Origin: Gammaproteobacteria bacterium
GTDB lineage: Bacteria; Pseudomonadota; Gammaproteobacteria; UBA1113
Assembly: GCA_021773295.1 (NCBI GenBank)
Contig: JAJFKI010000020.1
Coordinates: 1 to 40,102 of the forward strand
DNA: 40,102 nucleotides
Direction of reading: 5' to 3'
Positions 26,843 through 36,098 of the stretch are shown piece by piece. Position 1 is the first letter of the stretch. Each line of letters starts with the position of its first letter. The translations under genes were made by a program, and so were the position numbers. Under the pieces are notes generated by a model. That model made no database searches and was not told the origin of the DNA. It saw only the letters and a list, made by a program, of their open reading frames with translations.

Positions 26843-26860
26843 TGTGTCAGATTTGTGTCA
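26843..26860 (+). repeat. Arm-type direct repeat, right copy
   Basis: An exact second copy of the 18-mer at 26613-26630, 230 bp away and on the other side of the att core. A repeat on both flanks is what an uncut attP, or a junction of two tandem elements, would show. Confidence 0.6.
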
Positions 26861-26893
26861 GAGTTATATTAAATTTATAGTTTTTTATAGATT

Positions 26894-28459
26894 TTAATTT
26901 AAGCTAAATTTGCGACTAACCCCAATGGCGTTAATAAAGCTCGTATCATGAGAAACTATAATGATTGAGCCTTCATACTGTTTTAAAGCATGAGCTAGCA
27001 GTTTTTTTGAAGATAGATCTAGGTGGTTATCAGGTTCATCAAGCAGTAGTAATGGAGGGGAGCTAATACCACTAAACACACAAGCTAAAGCCAATTTTAA
27101 ACACTCTCCACCACTAAGAGTTGACACCTTTTGTAATGCTGATTCACGACGCATACGTAGTTGTGCCAAAATAGTTCGGTACTCAGATTCACCCAAACCG
27201 GGAGAAAGGCGAGTAAAATTATCTAACACACTTTCATCATGATTTAAAAAACAAAAATGTTGATCTAGTAATGTGACTTTATTTGGTTTAATAAGTTTCC
27301 CAGATTGTGGTTCAAGCTCGCCTTGAATTACTTTGAGCAAGGTCGATTTTCCGCTACCATTATCACCGGATAACCACAGGTGTTCTCCAAAGGCAAGTTG
27401 CAAGCTAATAGTAGGGCGGTTTACATAGGGCAGCACAATTTCACTTAATATTAAGCTCCGTTTATTCTGAGATTCAACTTTGGAAACTCGAAAAGCTTGA
27501 GGTTTAATATCATGCAATTCTTGCTGAGCATGCGATAAGGAAGCTTTAGCATCGTTGATACGCTTGTTATGCAAGTTGGAAAGTCGGCCGCTTGCGGCCT
27601 CGCTAGTAGCTTTTTTCTTATTAAGAATTAGCTTTGATTGATTCGCTTTTCCACGTTTTTTTTGAGCTTTATTTTGCTTTGATTGCAATGCTTCTTGGCT
27701 TGTTTGTTTCGCTCTGTGTTGTTCACGTAATATCTGCTCAGCCTGGAGGACTTTACGCTCAACGGCGGTTTCATGTTGTTTCTTAGATGATAAATAATCT
27801 TGCCAACTCCCCCCGTAGAAATGTAACCCTTGTGAGTCTAGTTCAAAAATATTTTTACTTTTTTCTAGTAGCATCAAGTCATGCGTAATTATAAAACAAC
27901 TGGAGTGGGTCCTTACCCAATCCATCAGCCATAAGCGCCCTTTAGTATCTAAATGATTTGAGGGTTCATCGAGAATGTAAAAGTCGCATGCCTGGCGCTC
28001 TAAAGCTAGTAAGTTGATACGCGTGCGCATGCCTCCACTTAACGAAGTGTAAGGCTCACCTAGGATTAAGCTAGGCAAGTTATAAGCCACTAGTTGTTTT
28101 TTAATGATGCTTTTAAAATCCCAATTATTCTCTAACAACTCAAAATCATTTGTTAGAACCTCCCCGTTTTCCATACGCTCCAAAGCTTGGAGCAAATGTG
28201 CAATATTTAATTTTTCAGCGACAGTACCAACGAATGGGGTGAGTTCTTGGGAAAGATATCCAACTATACCGTGGTGATGGACATTAATAGAAATTGTGGC
28301 AAGTTCTTTGCCTAAAGTAGATTTACCACAGCCATTATCACCTATTAGAAAATAAGTAGTATTACTCAATAAGGTAATATTTAAGTTGCTGTATAGCGGC
28401 AAAGGTTTTTGTGCAGGGTGGAAACTAAGGTCCTTTGCTTCAATAATACTTTTGTTCAC
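26894..28459 (-). CDS. ABC-F ATPase, candidate ribosome-protection factor
   Basis: A 521-residue soluble twin-ATPase without membrane domains. Walker A motifs are GDNGCGKST (40-48) and GDNGSGKST. Signatures are SLSGGMR and TLSGGE. Walker B motifs are YILDEPSNHLD and LLLDEPDNHLD, both with catalytic Glu. The two halves are joined by a long Lys/Gln-rich linker (about residues 230-320), the segment that reaches toward the ribosomal P site and peptidyl-transferase centre in antibiotic-resistance ABC-F proteins. The start is GTG 28459, overlapping the MFS stop by one base. As the last gene of the polyketide operon, it most simply serves as self-resistance to a ribosome-targeting product. A housekeeping translation factor is the alternative. 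Confidence 0.88.
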   Translation of the reverse strand: MNKSIIEAKDLSFHPAQKPLPLYSNLNITLLSNTTYFLIGDNGCGKSTLGKELATISINVHHHGIVGYLSQELTPFVGTVAEKLNIAHLLQALERMENGEVLTNDFELLENNWDFKSIIKKQLVAYNLPSLILGEPYTSLSGGMRTRINLLALERQACDFYILDEPSNHLDTKGRLWLMDWVRTHSSCFIITHDLMLLEKSKNIFELDSQGLHFYGGSWQDYLSSKKQHETAVERKVLQAEQILREQHRAKQTSQEALQSKQNKAQKKRGKANQSKLILNKKKATSEAASGRLSNLHNKRINDAKASLSHAQQELHDIKPQAFRVSKVESQNKRSLILSEIVLPYVNRPTISLQLAFGEHLWLSGDNGSGKSTLLKVIQGELEPQSGKLIKPNKVTLLDQHFCFLNHDESVLDNFTRLSPGLGESEYRTILAQLRMRRESALQKVSTLSGGECLKLALACVFSGISSPPLLLLDEPDNHLDLSSKKLLAHALKQYEGSIIIVSHDTSFINAIGVSRKFSLN

Positions 28460-29703
28460 TAAACAGCCTGGGTTGCATGTTTGTATGACGCATTAACAAA
28501 CAGCAATGTTGCTCCAATACCTAATACCAACAAGACTGATAAGAATAGAAGTTGGTTGATAGCGTTTAGATAGCCACCTAATGCTGCTGTGACTGTAGCT
28601 GAGATTGCACATATTGACGCAACGGAACCCAATATTAGCCCCTTTTCTGAATCATTGGCAATACTCATTAAAAAGCCTAACATTGCTGAATAGCCAACGG
28701 CATAAAACAGCGCCATGCCTATGGCTATTCCGGTTAAACCAGCAAAATTATAAGTAGAACTGAGCAAGCTTAAAGCTAATAAGCAAAAAGCAATAAAACA
28801 AGCATTAATTAATTTTATAGGAGATAGTTTATTTTGTACTTTAGGAACAGCAAGACAAAAAGCAAAACACATTGCTGCACCAACTAAAGCCATTAGTAAG
28901 TTAATATTTGAAGCATTTATACTGTGTCCCGCCAGCTGAAATTTAGGGATATATTGATAAAATAAAGTCCAAGCACATTGAAACAAAAAGAAGCTGAATA
29001 ATGCGCTTCTCAGTGTGCCAATTTGGAATAGAACGTATATTTGTTTGAATGCGTTAAATAGTTGAAATTTTCCGGGATCTGATGCAGTAGGTTTGTTCTC
29101 AGGAATTAAGCTAAGTAATCCTATGCTCAATAGACATGACAAACCAACCAGGAAAAAGGGTAAATAAAGCATTTCAGCTTGTCCTATGAATGCTGTACTC
29201 GCGATTACTGGCCCAAGCATGTAACCAGAAGTAACGGCAAACATAACACGGCCTATACTCGTCATTTTGTTAGTACGATGATCCATATCGCTTAGAGTTG
29301 CCTGGGCAACAGGAATGCTGCCAGCAGTTAAACCGTCAATTACTCGTCCAAGAATAAAGAAAAGAGGTAATTTTAAGATCACCGCAAAAGCACAGATAAC
29401 ATACCCAATGAAGGAGCCCAATAATGATAAATTTAATACTAGTTTCCGGCCATGTTTATCCGATAACTGGCCTAGAATGCCTGCTCCAAAAATCATAGCA
29501 ATTGAAAAGCTTGCAAGGCTGGCCCCATAATAAAATTGATTTAACCAGTGTGGTGCTTGTTCACTTAGCAACGAATGACTACCCTTAGAGAACAAGTCTC
29601 CAATCAATGGCAATACTAAAGATATTCCTACGCCATCAATAAACATGATTAGCAGTAAGGCTAAAGTTTGGCTAGTGTGCAACCAGGTAGACGATTTTTT
29701 CAT
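28459..29703 (-). CDS. MFS drug/metabolite exporter (TetA-like)
   Basis: An inner-membrane transporter of about 414 residues with 12 hydrophobic segments. Motif A is GQLSDKHGRKLVL between segments 2 and 3, and the first segment (IMFIDGVGISLVLPLIGDLF) resembles TetA-type drug/H+ antiporters. A frame opens at 29733, but ATG 29703 is preferred: AGGA lies 8 bases upstream and the gene then starts 10 bp after the preceding stop. It sits between an isochorismatase-fold gene and an ABC-F gene in the polyketide operon and likely exports the product. Confidence 0.88.
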   Translation of the reverse strand: MKKSSTWLHTSQTLALLLIMFIDGVGISLVLPLIGDLFSKGSHSLLSEQAPHWLNQFYYGASLASFSIAMIFGAGILGQLSDKHGRKLVLNLSLLGSFIGYVICAFAVILKLPLFFILGRVIDGLTAGSIPVAQATLSDMDHRTNKMTSIGRVMFAVTSGYMLGPVIASTAFIGQAEMLYLPFFLVGLSCLLSIGLLSLIPENKPTASDPGKFQLFNAFKQIYVLFQIGTLRSALFSFFLFQCAWTLFYQYIPKFQLAGHSINASNINLLMALVGAAMCFAFCLAVPKVQNKLSPIKLINACFIAFCLLALSLLSSTYNFAGLTGIAIGMALFYAVGYSAMLGFLMSIANDSEKGLILGSVASICAISATVTAALGGYLNAINQLLFLSVLLVLGIGATLLFVNASYKHATQAV

Positions 29704-29713
29704 TGCTAACATC

Positions 29714-30268
29714 CTATCTAATATAACGACCATCTAAAAATTTCAAAGCTAAGTCTAAGTAATCTGGACGTTCAGAATGCTTAATTAGCTCAAAAAACAA
29801 CATCTCTTTGGAAATTAACTGACAAGCTGTTTTCTTTAAGCGCTCAATCGCAATATTGTGGTCTTGTCGACTTCGAGCAGAAATACTATCAGCAAGCACA
29901 AAAACTTCAAAGCCTTGTATTAATAAATCAATAGTTGATTGGAAAATACATACATGAGATTCTGCCCCGGCTACAATAATTTGCTTTTTATTTTGCTGAT
30001 TAATCTCTTTAAGTGCTTCAGTTTCTTCAGCGATAGAAAAATGGTGTTTCTGTAGTATTTGAGCATCAGGAGCAGCCTCTAAAATAGGTGGAGCTAGCGA
30101 ACCTAATTTTTTGTGTTCTACCAAATTTATTGGCAGGTTGAGTGATGTAAACAAATCTGCCAACCACACACAATTATGAGTTAACAATACACTATTCTCT
30201 AATAAAGGGATCATCTCTATCTGCATATTGAATAGTACTAAGTTGCAATCATTTACGTTTACTTTCAT
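29714..30268 (-). CDS. Isochorismatase-fold hydrolase, atypical catalytic triad
   Basis: A 184-residue cysteine-hydrolase-fold protein of the YcaC/isochorismatase superfamily. The nucleophile Cys is in AGAESHVCIFQS and the Lys is in QKHHFS. The N-terminal motif that normally supplies the catalytic Asp (LxDxQ) reads LFNMQ, so Asp is replaced by Asn. Such proteins hydrolyse amides, N-carbamoyl groups or vinyl ethers. With Asn, activity may be reduced or altered. AAGGA precedes the ATG. It lies within a tight minus-strand operon after a FAD oxidoreductase, suggesting a tailoring or detoxifying role. Confidence 0.85.
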   Translation of the reverse strand: MKVNVNDCNLVLFNMQIEMIPLLENSVLLTHNCVWLADLFTSLNLPINLVEHKKLGSLAPPILEAAPDAQILQKHHFSIAEETEALKEINQQNKKQIIVAGAESHVCIFQSTIDLLIQGFEVFVLADSISARSRQDHNIAIERLKKTACQLISKEMLFFELIKHSERPDYLDLALKFLDGRYIR

Positions 30269-30285
30269 ATAGAATCCTTAAGCTT

Positions 30286-31701
30286 TTAAAATAATAAATC
30301 GCTCATGATGTGATGAGCAAAATGTTTATGAAGTTTCAATTTTTTTCCAATAATATATGCTTTTTGACTTATCGGTTGCGTTAATTTTTGTAGTGGTGAA
30401 TAAACACCCATAAATTGTTTGACAGTATTGAATTGTGCATTTGCCAACCAGTTATCCTTGAAAGGATAAGGAGCTCCCAGACGATTAGCAATTACCAAGC
30501 CGGATACCATTGCGCCCTCATGCCCTGATAATGAATAATCAGTACCACAAAACCATAAATCATTAATACCCTGTATTTGTCTGACTTGTAATTTATTCCA
30601 CAGATCGCGAGGGCGTAATTTTGGTAAACGCCATTTCTTCAAACTAATTATCTTCATAGGATCAATATGGCTAGTTCGGTCAAAGCTAACAAACAATGGT
30701 GTTTTTAAACCATTATAGGGTGATAACTTGTCGACGACACGAGTTAAATAGCCAGGAGAACTATCAGTAGGTTCTACTGCTAGTTCAAATTGAAAGTATT
30801 CCGAAGAATTCTTTGGTAAATTTAATGACTGTGTATCACTATGCAAACAGGATTGAACGTCGACATAATCAAAAGTACCGAGAATTTTTTGTTGTTCGAC
30901 AGTTGGCTTTGACAATAGACGTAAAGCAATATCAGCTTGGCATGCAAAAACAATCACATCGGCATCATGGATTTTTTCATTATTTAAGTGTACTCGGTGT
31001 TTATTTCCAACTTTCTCTACAGCACTAACTGTACTATTGACGTGAATATTATCCTCTAGAGTCCGCTGTAGCACATTTAAGTATTGAGTAATTCCACCAC
31101 GTAATTTACGCCAGTGGCATGAAGTAAAAAATGATAATAGATTCATATTGAATGATAACATAACATAAAGTAGAGAGTAGTCTAGCGAGGGTGCATTGCA
31201 TCCTGAAAATGTGGTTAAAAGTGGCAATAATGCTTTTTGAGCGAAGTCATGTGAGTAATTACCTTTAGTTAGAAAATCTCTGACTGATAATGATTTTAGT
31301 TGGTCTTTATTATGCAAAGCTAGTTCATGTAACTCACTTTGAAAACGATCCATCTCATTAAGTAATTGCTTATGTAATTCGCCACTCAAACGTTGATTGC
31401 TCCAATAACGCATGTCTCTATTTTGCTTGGGCTCAAACGCTATAAAGGAAAGTGGTGCGATATAACTAGGGATTTTTAACTGTTTCATCAAGGCAAAAAG
31501 GTTAGGTGATAAACGTTCATGCAAATATTCAACACCCATATCAACTGAGATAGTATTACCATCTTCAGTTACATGGTGGGTGTAGGCATGTCCACCAATT
31601 TCTCTATTTGCCTCAAGCAGTATTACATCATGGTATTGATGTAACGCCCATAACGCACTTATGCCAGCAACACCACCGCCTATAATTATGATCTTTTTCA
31701 T
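30286..31701 (-). CDS. FAD-dependent oxidoreductase, amine-oxidase-like (COG2907 type)
   Basis: A 471-residue flavoprotein. The dinucleotide-binding motif IIIGGGVAGISAL begins at residue 4, followed by the acidic strand end LLEAN and the GG-motif REIGGHAYTH. The C-terminal FAD motif is WFCGTDYSLSGHEGAMVSG. The pattern fits predicted NAD/FAD-binding proteins related to protoporphyrinogen oxidase and phytoene desaturase. Its ATG overlaps the acyltransferase stop by 4 bp, so it is translationally coupled to polyketide genes and is likely a tailoring desaturase/oxidase. The substrate is unknown. Confidence 0.88.
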   Translation of the reverse strand: MKKIIIIGGGVAGISALWALHQYHDVILLEANREIGGHAYTHHVTEDGNTISVDMGVEYLHERLSPNLFALMKQLKIPSYIAPLSFIAFEPKQNRDMRYWSNQRLSGELHKQLLNEMDRFQSELHELALHNKDQLKSLSVRDFLTKGNYSHDFAQKALLPLLTTFSGCNAPSLDYSLLYVMLSFNMNLLSFFTSCHWRKLRGGITQYLNVLQRTLEDNIHVNSTVSAVEKVGNKHRVHLNNEKIHDADVIVFACQADIALRLLSKPTVEQQKILGTFDYVDVQSCLHSDTQSLNLPKNSSEYFQFELAVEPTDSSPGYLTRVVDKLSPYNGLKTPLFVSFDRTSHIDPMKIISLKKWRLPKLRPRDLWNKLQVRQIQGINDLWFCGTDYSLSGHEGAMVSGLVIANRLGAPYPFKDNWLANAQFNTVKQFMGVYSPLQKLTQPISQKAYIIGKKLKLHKHFAHHIMSDLLF

Positions 31702-32546
31702 GCTATTTCCCTAGTTGATTCTAAAATTTGTTGATTTAATCGGGTTAAAATGGCGCCTGGCCCAACTTCAGTAAACTGAATTGATGGGTTTTGTTGCAAC
31801 ACAGACATAATCGTTTGTCGCCAACGTACCGGCTGTGTCAATTGATAAACGAGCTCTTCTAAAAGGTGGGAGTTTAGTATGATGCCTCCATGAGTTGAAG
31901 ATATAATAGGGAGCTGTGCAGGGGAGAAGGAATAACTAAGCAGAAAAGTAAAAAAAGAGTTTGTAGCATCATTCATATAGCGGGAATGAAAGGCTCCACT
32001 GACAGCCAGTGGAATGGTACGTAAGCCATAATCATTTAATAAATGCGCGACTTGTTTAAGTCTGTCGGCGTTACCACTTAGCACACGTTGACTTGGTGAA
32101 TTATCATTAGCTAAGTCTACGTCTATAATGCCATTTGTAACTAAGAGATCATCAATGTTAGTTACCTTGTCACCAATTACAGCTAGCATGGCGCCATTTT
32201 TTACCTGCGCCATTAACTTTGCACGCTGATTAACAATTTCTAATCCTTGTTCAAAATTCACAACGCCAGCAGCAAATAAAGCTGGATATAAGCCTAGGCT
32301 ATGCCCAATTAATGAATCTGGTTGAGTTTGTTTATGTAGATAACTTAAACAACAAACTAGGTATAATAATGGTTGCGTGTAGCGTGTTTGATTGATTTTA
32401 TTTTCGCTGTCGGTTAAGCATGCCTCGATAACATCGTAGCCAAGTATTTTATTGGCACTTTGTACTTGCTGGGGATACAGAGCAAATAATTCCTTGCCCA
32501 TACCTAAATGCTGCGAACCTTGTCCAGGAAACATATAAGCTTGCAT
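31698..32546 (-). CDS. Trans-acting malonyl-type acyltransferase
   Basis: A 282-residue free-standing AT/FabD-like enzyme: FPGQGSQHLGMG at the N-terminus, nucleophile Ser 83 in GHSLG, Arg 108 in NQRAKLM (the carboxylate-binding position of malonyl-specific enzymes), and catalytic His 187 in GAFHSRYM. It should load malonyl units onto carrier proteins of an AT-less PKS, and the adjacent PKS indeed has no AT domain. A proofreading acyl hydrolase (PedC/PksD type) is an alternative, but the conserved Arg favours malonyl transfer. AGAGG precedes the ATG. The gene starts 9 bp after the PKS stop. Confidence 0.9.
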   Translation of the reverse strand: MQAYMFPGQGSQHLGMGKELFALYPQQVQSANKILGYDVIEACLTDSENKINQTRYTQPLLYLVCCLSYLHKQTQPDSLIGHSLGLYPALFAAGVVNFEQGLEIVNQRAKLMAQVKNGAMLAVIGDKVTNIDDLLVTNGIIDVDLANDNSPSQRVLSGNADRLKQVAHLLNDYGLRTIPLAVSGAFHSRYMNDATNSFFTFLLSYSFSPAQLPIISSTHGGIILNSHLLEELVYQLTQPVRWRQTIMSVLQQNPSIQFTEVGPGAILTRLNQQILESTREIA

Positions 32547-32555
32547 ATTTTCCTC

Positions 32556-35500
32556 TTAATTTAATTCGATTATTTTGAGTGAATAATCTTCTGAAGCTGT
32601 CGAGTCCGTTTGTGAAAGAAGTTCTTTATTAATAGTAGATACTGATACAACACCATTTAACTCTATCAGGGGGGAGCTACTACTATCACATAAAACAATA
32701 TCATAATGACTACTGTTATCGCTTTGCACTTGGCGCGATTCACAGAAACAATATATTGCTTGGCATAAGTTTGGAAGCTTATGAATAACCACTTCCTCAA
32801 TTAAAAACGGTGCTTTTATATTTTCATTAGGTGTTTCAATTTCCGTCAAAATCGCAGTTTGCAGTGCACAGTCAATGACACAGGGAGATAGTTCCAATCC
32901 ATAGTCAGCTGCAATATATAGAATTGAGCTCACAGTTTGTTTAGATACATGGGCTTGCTTGATGCCACGCAAATCATGGCCATAAGCATAACCTTTTTGG
33001 GCAAACATTTGATAAATTTGCTCTTCGTTTAATACCTTGGCATTCTCAATGTGTAATTTATTTTGGAGCAAGTTATTTTGTGTTTTGTGTGAACCAATAT
33101 TAGTCTTGGCTTCACAGTAAATAACCTGCTTGGAAATATCAGTTAATTTATATCCATTTTCATCTATGCTTACTCTTAAATTTTCAATATCTTTCGCTAC
33201 TTTTTTCCATATCACATTAACGATTGATTCAAATCGACGTTTAGCATAGAACATTGAGAGGCTAAGTGCAGCAGGTGCTATTGTTTGTCCGAGAATAACA
33301 TGCTGTTTTACCAATTCTGATTGGGAAAGAAAATTTGACTCAATAGCATCTACCCAGTGCTTATGTTTATCAAAGGAGTATGCTGGCACGGCAATTACTG
33401 GTTTTTTGACAAACAATTCTTTGAAGCTTATCTCTTTTCCTTGATTGAACAAATGAAGTATATCGTGCGCTATGTCTATTTGTTGCATATTATTTGAAAT
33501 GTAGGTATTGATCAGATTGGATGCGCTCAGTGATACTTGCTTTTTATTTTGAATTACGATGGATTTTAATTGTGATAACGGAGTTTTGCAATAGCTCAGT
33601 AGCTGCTCTACGGATTCAACTACAAATCCTAAGCGATGTTGATGTTGCTTTTTGATGCAGCAATAAGCATAACTCAAAGCAGCCAAATCATTTTTCTTAT
33701 CAATAATCTGTCTACTGAGTTGAAGCAATGTATTTTGTAATGCAGCTTCAGAATGAGCTGATATAGGGAAGAGGTAATGATTTTGTTGTGAATTGAATGA
33801 AGATATAGGCTCACATGATTCTAAAATAACATGTGCATTCGCGCCGCCAGCTCCAAATGAGCTTATTGCCGTGTATATCGGTGATTCATTGTGCAAGGAT
33901 GTTAACTGTTTATTAATATAAAAAGGTGATTGTTCAAGCTTTAGATGAACATTTTCTATTTCACTGTGTAAACTTGGGACTAACTGTTTATGTTTCATTT
34001 GCAACAGCATTTTTACAAGCGAAGCGAGTCCGGCAGCAGACTCTAAGTGACCAATGTTCCCTTTAACCGATCCTATTGGGATAGTTTGTAAAGGTGTTTC
34101 TTTAAAAGCTTCGGTTAGTGCTCTAATTTCAATGGGATCACCTAACGCAGTGCCTGTGCCATGGGCTTCAATGACATGAATATCACTGGGTTTTAATTTG
34201 GCTCTCTGTAGCGCTTTTTTAATAAGGATAGCTTGGGCATTAGGGTTCGGAGCTGTATAACCATTTGCTTTTCCTCCGGCATTCACAGAAGTTCCACGGA
34301 TTTTAGCATAAACATTAAGTCCTTTTGCTCGAGCTTCCTTGTATGGCATAAGCATGATACTAACAACACCTTCACCATCAATAAATCCATCGGCTCCTTT
34401 TCCAAACGGCTTGCATGAGTCTGTAGGTGACAGCATGTGTAATTGACTCAAGACGTCTATTTGTCTAGGATGAGCAATTATATTCACGCCACCAACGATA
34501 GCCATATCACAATCACCATAAAGTAAAGCGGTGGTTGCGGTATGCAATGCGGTCAATGAGGAAGAACATGCGCTATCGATAGCAAAGCTAGGCCCGCGCC
34601 AGTCAAATTGATAAGACGCTCTGTTAGCGATAGACCAATAAAGTGAGTTTGGTTCGCTTTGATTGTGATCCTTTAAGCTAAGCCAGGAATAGCCATGATT
34701 CATCACGCCAACATAGCAACCAATATTTTCACCTTGAAGCTCATCTATATTTAGTCCTGCATCTTCGATAGCATGATATGTTGTTTGTAAAAACAGACGT
34801 TCTTGAGGATCCATACGTTCAGCCTCAATAGGCGTAATGTTGAAAAAATCGTGATCAAAGCAGTCGACATCTTCAATCAATGCAGCAATCTTAGTATAGG
34901 ATTTATCGGTGTTGACTTTGAAGCGTTGCTCAGGAATTTGAACAAAAGCGTCTTTGCCCTGGCAAAGTAATTCCCAGAAACGCTCATAATCTTCTGCTCC
35001 AGGCAATTTAGCCGCTATGCCAACGATAGCAATTGTGTTGTCATTCTCTTCAGCCGTATTTGGCTGAGTAGCTGAAGCAAGAGGAACTTCTGATTTAATC
35101 TGTTCATGGATGCTGGAATTTTGTTTTATGTAGAGTGTTAGATCATGCAGCGTTGGGTTTTCAAATAAAATAGTTGCTGGCAGATAGCCAAATATTTTTT
35201 GTAGCTCAGTGACAACTTCCAATGAAATTAATGAGTCAATACCTAGGTCACTAAAAATAGTCGTATCTTTTATTTCTTCTTTATTACAGTGTAAAATAGT
35301 ACTAATAATTTTTCTTGCTTCTATTTTGATTGAGTCTAGCTCTTGTACTGATTTCACCTCAGGTATAGTTTGTAAACTATCAAACTTAGCACTAAAATTT
35401 TTATTGAAGTATTTAGCTAACACAGATAGGTTTGGGTGTTCGAATAATAATGTTGCTGGGACATAACCTACCATATCATTTATTGGTTTTAAGATTTCTA

Positions 35501-36020
35501 GGGAAATTAACGAGTCAACACCATATTCACTGAAAGGGGTATCGGCATCGATCTCATCTTTTTGCATATGCATTTTTTCTGCAATGATCGTTCTTAGCCA
35601 GTTTTCGATTGGAGAGCAGTCTTGTGTCTGAAAAATTGGACTTTCGTTATAATCAACTTGTTGCACAGGTTCGCTACGATGAGTATTCGCTACCGTGGTC
35701 TTTGTGGTTTTATGTGCCTCGACGACATGTTGGCCGTAATTGCCATGATTAAAACATGCCTCAAAGCCTGTTTGAGATAAAATATTCTCCCAGTTAGTTA
35801 AGTCAATTAATGGGCTGTAGGGGATTCGTGAAGAATCCTGGCTAAGCCACCAGCCATCGGTAAGACCAAAGGTTAATGTGGCAAAATCACTTCTGGCGGT
35901 AATTTCATTAAGGAGTAAGATGCCATCATTACTTAGAAGTTCATATAGGTGTTGAACACTTTTTTTAATATCTGAGGTTGCGTGTATTACATTTGTGGCT
36001 AATACAATATTAGTAACCGT
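32556..36020 (-). CDS. Truncated trans-AT polyketide synthase: (cMT)-ACP-ACP-KS-DH
   Basis: The open frame extends upstream of the GTG at 35666 without a stop to about 36020, where IS66 sequence begins, so the gene has lost its 5' end. The first 118 codons are the C-terminal part of a C-methyltransferase domain (NIVLATNVIHAT, then LLLNEIT, then FATLTFGLTDGWW). Numbering from 35666, two tandem ACPs carry phosphopantetheine serines at 52 (GVDSL) and 145 (GIDSL). The KS has Cys 367 (DSACSSS), His 502 (EAHGTGT) and His 540 (GNIGH). After a docking segment ending YSFDKHKHW comes a DH with HxxxGxxxxP (His 789) and DxxxQ (Asp 932). No AT, KR or TE is present. The enzymology is intact from the ACPs onward, but no proper start remains. 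Confidence 0.9.
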   Translation of the reverse strand, partial: TVTNIVLATNVIHATSDIKKSVQHLYELLSNDGILLLNEITARSDFATLTFGLTDGWWLSQDSSRIPYSPLIDLTNWENILSQTGFEACFNHGNYGQHVVEAHKTTKTTVANTHRSEPVQQVDYNESPIFQTQDCSPIENWLRTIIAEKMHMQKDEIDADTPFSEYGVDSLISLEILKPINDMVGYVPATLLFEHPNLSVLAKYFNKNFSAKFDSLQTIPEVKSVQELDSIKIEARKIISTILHCNKEEIKDTTIFSDLGIDSLISLEVVTELQKIFGYLPATILFENPTLHDLTLYIKQNSSIHEQIKSEVPLASATQPNTAEENDNTIAIVGIAAKLPGAEDYERFWELLCQGKDAFVQIPEQRFKVNTDKSYTKIAALIEDVDCFDHDFFNITPIEAERMDPQERLFLQTTYHAIEDAGLNIDELQGENIGCYVGVMNHGYSWLSLKDHNQSEPNSLYWSIANRASYQFDWRGPSFAIDSACSSSLTALHTATTALLYGDCDMAIVGGVNIIAHPRQIDVLSQLHMLSPTDSCKPFGKGADGFIDGEGVVSIMLMPYKEARAKGLNVYAKIRGTSVNAGGKANGYTAPNPNAQAILIKKALQRAKLKPSDIHVIEAHGTGTALGDPIEIRALTEAFKETPLQTIPIGSVKGNIGHLESAAGLASLVKMLLQMKHKQLVPSLHSEIENVHLKLEQSPFYINKQLTSLHNESPIYTAISSFGAGGANAHVILESCEPISSFNSQQNHYLFPISAHSEAALQNTLLQLSRQIIDKKNDLAALSYAYCCIKKQHQHRLGFVVESVEQLLSYCKTPLSQLKSIVIQNKKQVSLSASNLINTYISNNMQQIDIAHDILHLFNQGKEISFKELFVKKPVIAVPAYSFDKHKHWVDAIESNFLSQSELVKQHVILGQTIAPAALSLSMFYAKRRFESIVNVIWKKVAKDIENLRVSIDENGYKLTDISKQVIYCEAKTNIGSHKTQNNLLQNKLHIENAKVLNEEQIYQMFAQKGYAYGHDLRGIKQAHVSKQTVSSILYIAADYGLELSPCVIDCALQTAILTEIETPNENIKAPFLIEEVVIHKLPNLCQAIYCFCESRQVQSDNSSHYDIVLCDSSSSPLIELNGVVSVSTINKELLSQTDSTASEDYSLKIIELN

Positions 36021-36098
36021 CCGACGAATCCCCCACTATTAAAGTTCTGAAAAAAGCTTATTCTCTTCAGGTGTTATTAAAGAACAGGAGAAAAAGTA

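Larger units (their letters stand above)
26507..26893. other. Island right junction, no gene
   Basis: About 390 bp without coding sequence. It contains the distal tRNA-Arg fragment and TGTGTCA-type repeats on both sides (forward at 26534, 26613, 26624, 26843 and 26854; reverse at 26656). The promoter of the PIN-RHH operon must lie near 26510-26560. Confidence 0.7.

Noticed and set aside
26534..26860. The TGTGTCA repeats as a CRISPR array
   Set aside because: Units are 7-18 bp with irregular spacing and surround a tRNA fragment; no spacers or cas genes are present.
35640..35666. GTG at 35666 as the true PKS start
   Set aside because: The frame is open for another 118 codons upstream that encode a recognisable C-methyltransferase segment, and no ribosome site precedes the GTG.
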